Below, piece by piece: positions 30,443 to 32,852 of a DNA stretch of 32,852 bases; position 1 is the stretch's first letter; the number at the start of each line of letters is the position of its first letter. The notes beneath the pieces were generated by a model, which saw only the letters and a list, made by a program, of their open reading frames with translations, had not been told where the DNA came from and did no database searches. This stretch comes from a virus: positions 1 through 32,852 of the IMG/VR virus record IMGVR_UViG_3300005795_000025; one strand, 5' to 3'. The translations under genes and the position numbers were made by a program.

Positions 30443-30856
30443 TTAGTTGTTGGTCGTAGCCTTGGCGGGTCGACCGCGACGCTTGGGTGCCGCTGTTACA
30501 GGCTCGGGCTCGGGCTTAACCGTTTCCGGCTCGGGCTTAACCGTTTCCGGCTCGGGCTCCACCGTCTCCGGTTCAGATACGGATTCCGCTCCGAGGTCGG
30601 GCGTCAGCTCCTCTTCGGTGGCCGGCGCACTTACGGTTTCCGGAGCGACCTCTTCCGTTACGGTCTCGGATTCGGTTGTCGTCTCGGTCTCGACCACGAC
30701 GGGTTCCGTGACCTTAGGCTCGGGTGGCGGGCCGTCCCAGGCCGCAGGATTGGTGATCCTCGCAGCAGCCCAGGACGGAACCGCATCACTTGGCCCGAAA
30801 ACATGACCGACGCCCGACTCGTCCGCGACATGCACAGAGGTGATCAGGCGTGCCAT
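30443..30856 (-). CDS. Acidic Pro/Glu/Thr-rich protein with AT-hook-like end
   Basis: The 137-residue product has a short N-terminal domain (1-45: L-I-T-S-V-H-V-A, A-A-R-I-T-N-P-A-A-W-D-G) like that of small proteins next to capsid genes, a long Pro/Glu/Thr/Val stretch (about 50-120) with PEPETVK repeats, and a basic end K125-R-R-G-R-P-A-K132 that resembles an AT-hook. It overlaps the capsid gene (TGATG), so it is made with it. A capsid-linked DNA-binding or organising role is possible. Confidence 0.7.
   Translation of the reverse strand: MARLITSVHVADESGVGHVFGPSDAVPSWAAARITNPAAWDGPPPEPKVTEPVVVETETTTESETVTEEVAPETVSAPATEEELTPDLGAESVSEPETVEPEPETVKPEPETVKPEPEPVTAAPKRRGRPAKATTNN
30507..30569 (-). 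repeat. Three tandem 21-bp repeats inside the Pro/Glu-rich gene
   Basis: The 21-base unit (one PEPETVK heptapeptide) occurs at 30507-30527, 30528-30548 (identical), and as a diverged copy at 30549-30569. It is an in-frame coding repeat prone to copy-number change. Confidence 0.85.
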
Positions 30857-31884
30857 CAGAGAACCTTGGCGATCATGGTCGCGTTGGAGTTACCCAGGAT
30901 CGGCAGACCGATTCCCGAAGCCTTGGTCCAACGACCGATCGGATCCGGATTGACGTACGAGCCGACGACAATGCCGGGCGCCTCGGTCTCGTCGATCGAG
31001 TATTCGGGTTCGATCGCTTCTGCGGTGATGCCCCACAGGGTTTCGCCCAGCTTCGCCGAGGTCGTGCTCGATCCGCCGATGTAGAGAATCGAGTCATCCG
31101 GAATCAAGCGAACGGCATTGCCGTTGTAGTCCTCGACCTGCGCGTCGCACACCTCGAATCGAGGATGTCCGAACGAGGTGAACAGGGCCTGGACCGCCTC
31201 GAGTGTGACGATGGTCTGCGTCGAACCGACGGGGAGAACCATTTCGCGGATCGCTTTGTTGCGCATCAGCGAAGACAGAACGCGCTGCGAGGTGATCGCC
31301 CGACCGGGGTTACCCGAGTTCGAGACACGGAAGACCGAGAACCAGGACTCCTGATCGAGGACCGGATCCGCGAGTCCGGACCACAGGGTGGCCGCGGTGA
31401 CGGAATGTCCGGGCTTGCGGTCGAAGTCGGCCTCGATCTCCAGGCCGTCCTGCGCCAGGCTGACCTTGCCGGTCACGAGCGCCTGCGCCTTGGCGATGAT
31501 CAGGCGAGTGCGAATCGCGTCGGCCAGCTCCACAGCATCCTTGAGGATGTAATCGAGAATCGCGGAATCTGCCTTGCGCAACCGCAGACGGTCGTACTCC
31601 CCCAGTAGTCGCTTCTCCGAAAGAGGAGGCAGCTCACCGGAAATGCGAGTCAGACCCTTGCGGGGCGACTGCGGAGCCTCGGTGTCCCAACTGCGGAACT
31701 TCGCCGACCGCTTCAGTCCGTGCTGCGTGATGTTCGCCCGGAAATCCACATCGTCAATGAGGACATCAGGGAGAAGGTTGTCGATCACCGACAGGTCGTT
31801 GACCGGCTGATCGGCAAGAGCCTCACGGGTGTAGCCCGTCAGCTCCGCCGGAGTGATGTAGTCGCTATTGAGCACAAGTGCCAT
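30856..31884 (-). CDS. Major capsid protein (Phage_cap_E type)
   Basis: The 342-residue product has the HK97-fold layout of the Phage_cap_E group: an N-arm (M-A-L-V-L-N-S-D-Y-I-T-P-A-E-L), L-L-P-D-V-L-I-D-D-V-D-F, W-D-T-E-A-P-Q-S-P-R, a long helix (I-L-D-Y-I-L-K-D-A-V-E-L-A-D-A-I-R-T-R), V-T-A-A-T-L-W-S-G-L-A-D-P, and a C-terminal P-E-Y-S-I-D-E-T-E-A-P-G-I-V-V. AAGGAG sits upstream of the ATG. It builds the shell of the capsid. Position after decoration and scaffold genes agrees. Confidence 0.9.
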   Translation of the reverse strand: MALVLNSDYITPAELTGYTREALADQPVNDLSVIDNLLPDVLIDDVDFRANITQHGLKRSAKFRSWDTEAPQSPRKGLTRISGELPPLSEKRLLGEYDRLRLRKADSAILDYILKDAVELADAIRTRLIIAKAQALVTGKVSLAQDGLEIEADFDRKPGHSVTAATLWSGLADPVLDQESWFSVFRVSNSGNPGRAITSQRVLSSLMRNKAIREMVLPVGSTQTIVTLEAVQALFTSFGHPRFEVCDAQVEDYNGNAVRLIPDDSILYIGGSSTTSAKLGETLWGITAEAIEPEYSIDETEAPGIVVGSYVNPDPIGRWTKASGIGLPILGNSNATMIAKVL

Positions 31885-31896
31885 TGCTCAGTCTCC

Positions 31897-32265
31897 TTAG
31901 AAGTATCGGATGCTGCGGGCAGTTGCCTGGCCGGCCGCATTGACGGGGGACGGCAGCTTCGCCGCCAGGATGGCGCCGTGCCAGTGCAAAGCGCCGACCA
32001 CAACGGTCGCGCCGGCGGGGATCTTCACCGCAGTGAACAGATGCCCCTCGATCGGATCCTCGTCGCCGTTCTTCCACAGGCCGTAACGAGTGCCGACCTT
32101 CTTGAGCGGGTGGCCGGACTTGAGGTAACCCTGGGGGTAGTGAGTGGCGGGCGTAAACGTCGACACGTCGATGTTGACCGGTCGTGCCGTGTCGGTGCCG
32201 TGTGCCGACGCCAGCCAGGACTGGTCATCCTGACCGAAGCGTTCGGTCCTGATATTGAGATCCAT
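31897..32265 (-). CDS. Head decoration protein
   Basis: The 122-residue product begins M-D-L-N-I-R-T-E-R-F-G-Q-D-D-Q-S-W-L-A-S-A-H-G-T-D and continues with L-K-K-V-G-T-R-Y-G-L-W and G-H-L-F-T-A-V-K-I-P. The D-D-Q-S-W-L-x-S-A-H-G-T motif is that of actinophage decoration (capsid-cementing) proteins upstream of the capsid gene. AGGAGGGA lies upstream of the ATG. Confidence 0.8.
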   Translation of the reverse strand: MDLNIRTERFGQDDQSWLASAHGTDTARPVNIDVSTFTPATHYPQGYLKSGHPLKKVGTRYGLWKNGDEDPIEGHLFTAVKIPAGATVVVGALHWHGAILAAKLPSPVNAAGQATARSIRYF

Positions 32266-32294
32266 CTGGATCCCTCCTTCTTGAATGTGTTGGT

Positions 32295-32852
32295 CTACTT
32301 GGAATTTCGTTCCTTGTAACGCGCCCTACCTGCCGAGACAGTCGATTCCGTCTTCTGGTGGCCGGGGTTACCTTGCTGCGGGTTGGGCAGCGGACCACGG
32401 GGAACGCCCGTGAGCGGATGCGCCGCCGCGACTGCCACGATCTCCGTGGTCACCTTCTCGTTGAAGTCGGCGGCTGTGGGGTCGAGGTTGAGCGAGGCGA
32501 TCCTGGCCATGAACGATCGGGAGTCGATCAGCGAGCTGGGGTTCGCGCCCTTGGTTGGAGCGAGCAGCAGAATCGCGTTCTCGACCTTCGCTTCGCGTTC
32601 ACCCTGCCGTGCGGCAGAAAGGTCTGTGGCGAGCTGCGCGGGATCCGGTGGCGTGTTGCCACCTTCGCCGGTGAAGGCCCTTTGAATCTGATTCCACTTC
32701 TCAGCGGCGTCATGATTGTCCTTCGCTCGCGTCTCCCACTTGCGGGAGTGGTCGAGTTTCTCCTTCACCTCGGCCGGCGTCATACCTTCGAAAACCTTTG
32801 CCCAGTCGACCTCGTTGGGCTCGGGGTTCGGGTTCGGCTCCGGCGCCGGAGC
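32295..32852 (-). CDS. Scaffolding protein, 5' end beyond the window
   Basis: The frame is open to the window edge, running through P-E-P-N-P-N-P-E-P-N-E-V-D-W-A-K-V-F-E-G into the internal Met at 32783, so the true start lies outside. At least 185 residues are visible: a Pro-rich start, a charged helical middle (E-V-K-E-K-L-D-H-S-R-K-W-E-T-R-A-K, A-A-R-Q-G-E-R-E-A-K-V-E-N-A-I-L-L) and a flexible end. This fits a scaffold that directs shell assembly, immediately before the decoration and capsid genes. A short open extension beyond the edge is expected. Confidence 0.8.
   Translation of the reverse strand, partial: APAPEPNPNPEPNEVDWAKVFEGMTPAEVKEKLDHSRKWETRAKDNHDAAEKWNQIQRAFTGEGGNTPPDPAQLATDLSAARQGEREAKVENAILLLAPTKGANPSSLIDSRSFMARIASLNLDPTAADFNEKVTTEIVAVAAAHPLTGVPRGPLPNPQQGNPGHQKTESTVSAGRARYKERNSK

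Noticed and set aside
30507-30569. Regulatory tandem repeat near the capsid gene
   Set aside because: The 21-bp period is in frame and encodes a heptapeptide, so it is a coding repeat rather than a DNA-level site.
30850-31608. 252-residue + strand frame over the capsid gene
   Set aside because: Antisense to the major capsid gene; Arg-rich and without motifs.
1-32852. CRISPR array, insertion sequence or integrase
   Set aside because: No regularly spaced direct repeats, transposase motifs or recombinase catalytic residues were seen on either strand.

Overview
The window looks like the left boundary and late-gene half of an integrated siphovirus (prophage) in a high-GC actinobacterium, most likely Rhodococcus or another Nocardiaceae. 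The reasons are high-GC coding sequence, actinobacterial small-protein families (DUF2510 domains, DUF6301-like, CPxGH zinc ribbon), a Phage_cap_E-type capsid, an r1t-type holin, and a tail-fibre module like those of mycobacteriophages and rhodophages. This is inferred from protein features, since no database search was possible.

Layout: (1) 1-1550 is probably host chromosome: two small genes and a secreted glycine-rich protein, closed by a rho-independent terminator. (2) 1553-1597 holds the 3' part of a class I tRNA (T-arm, acceptor 3' strand, CCA) on the minus strand without its 5' half. I read this as the displaced att half-site. Short inverted and direct repeats follow. (3) 1879-11511 is an accessory (moron) region: membrane-anchored or lipid-anchored surface proteins, two of them with DUF2510 domains (1879-6019); a DUF6301-like gene next to decayed coding sequence; a two-gene ImmA/IrrE metallopeptidase plus class III nucleotide-cyclase-like cassette (6255-7792); a PIN-domain toxin with an unusual C-terminal extension and a small antitoxin (8244-9385); an XRE-type regulator with palindromes upstream; a CxxC microprotein; and several hairpins. 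(4) From 11522 to the right edge, the whole minus strand is one late operon, transcribed right to left: scaffold (cut by the window edge), decoration protein, major capsid, connector and neck genes, tail terminator, major tail protein, tail assembly chaperones joined by a -1 frameshift, a 1717-residue tape measure with an embedded NlpC/P60 domain, baseplate proteins, endolysin, holin, coiled-coil membrane protein, two glycine-rich tip proteins, collagen-like fibre and a terminal receptor-binding candidate. It ends at a strong bidirectional terminator. The lysis genes sit inside the tail module.

No integrase, excisionase, terminase, portal or replication gene is visible; these should lie beyond the right edge. 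The accessory cargo lies between the late-operon terminator and the att remnant, the usual place for lysogenic-conversion and defence genes. The most interesting candidate for an undescribed system is the ImmA-cyclase pair. Its cyclase keeps the metal-binding aspartates, the Lys/Asp adenine-type specificity pair and the catalytic Arg at the right spacing, but has Asp where the transition-state Asn is expected.
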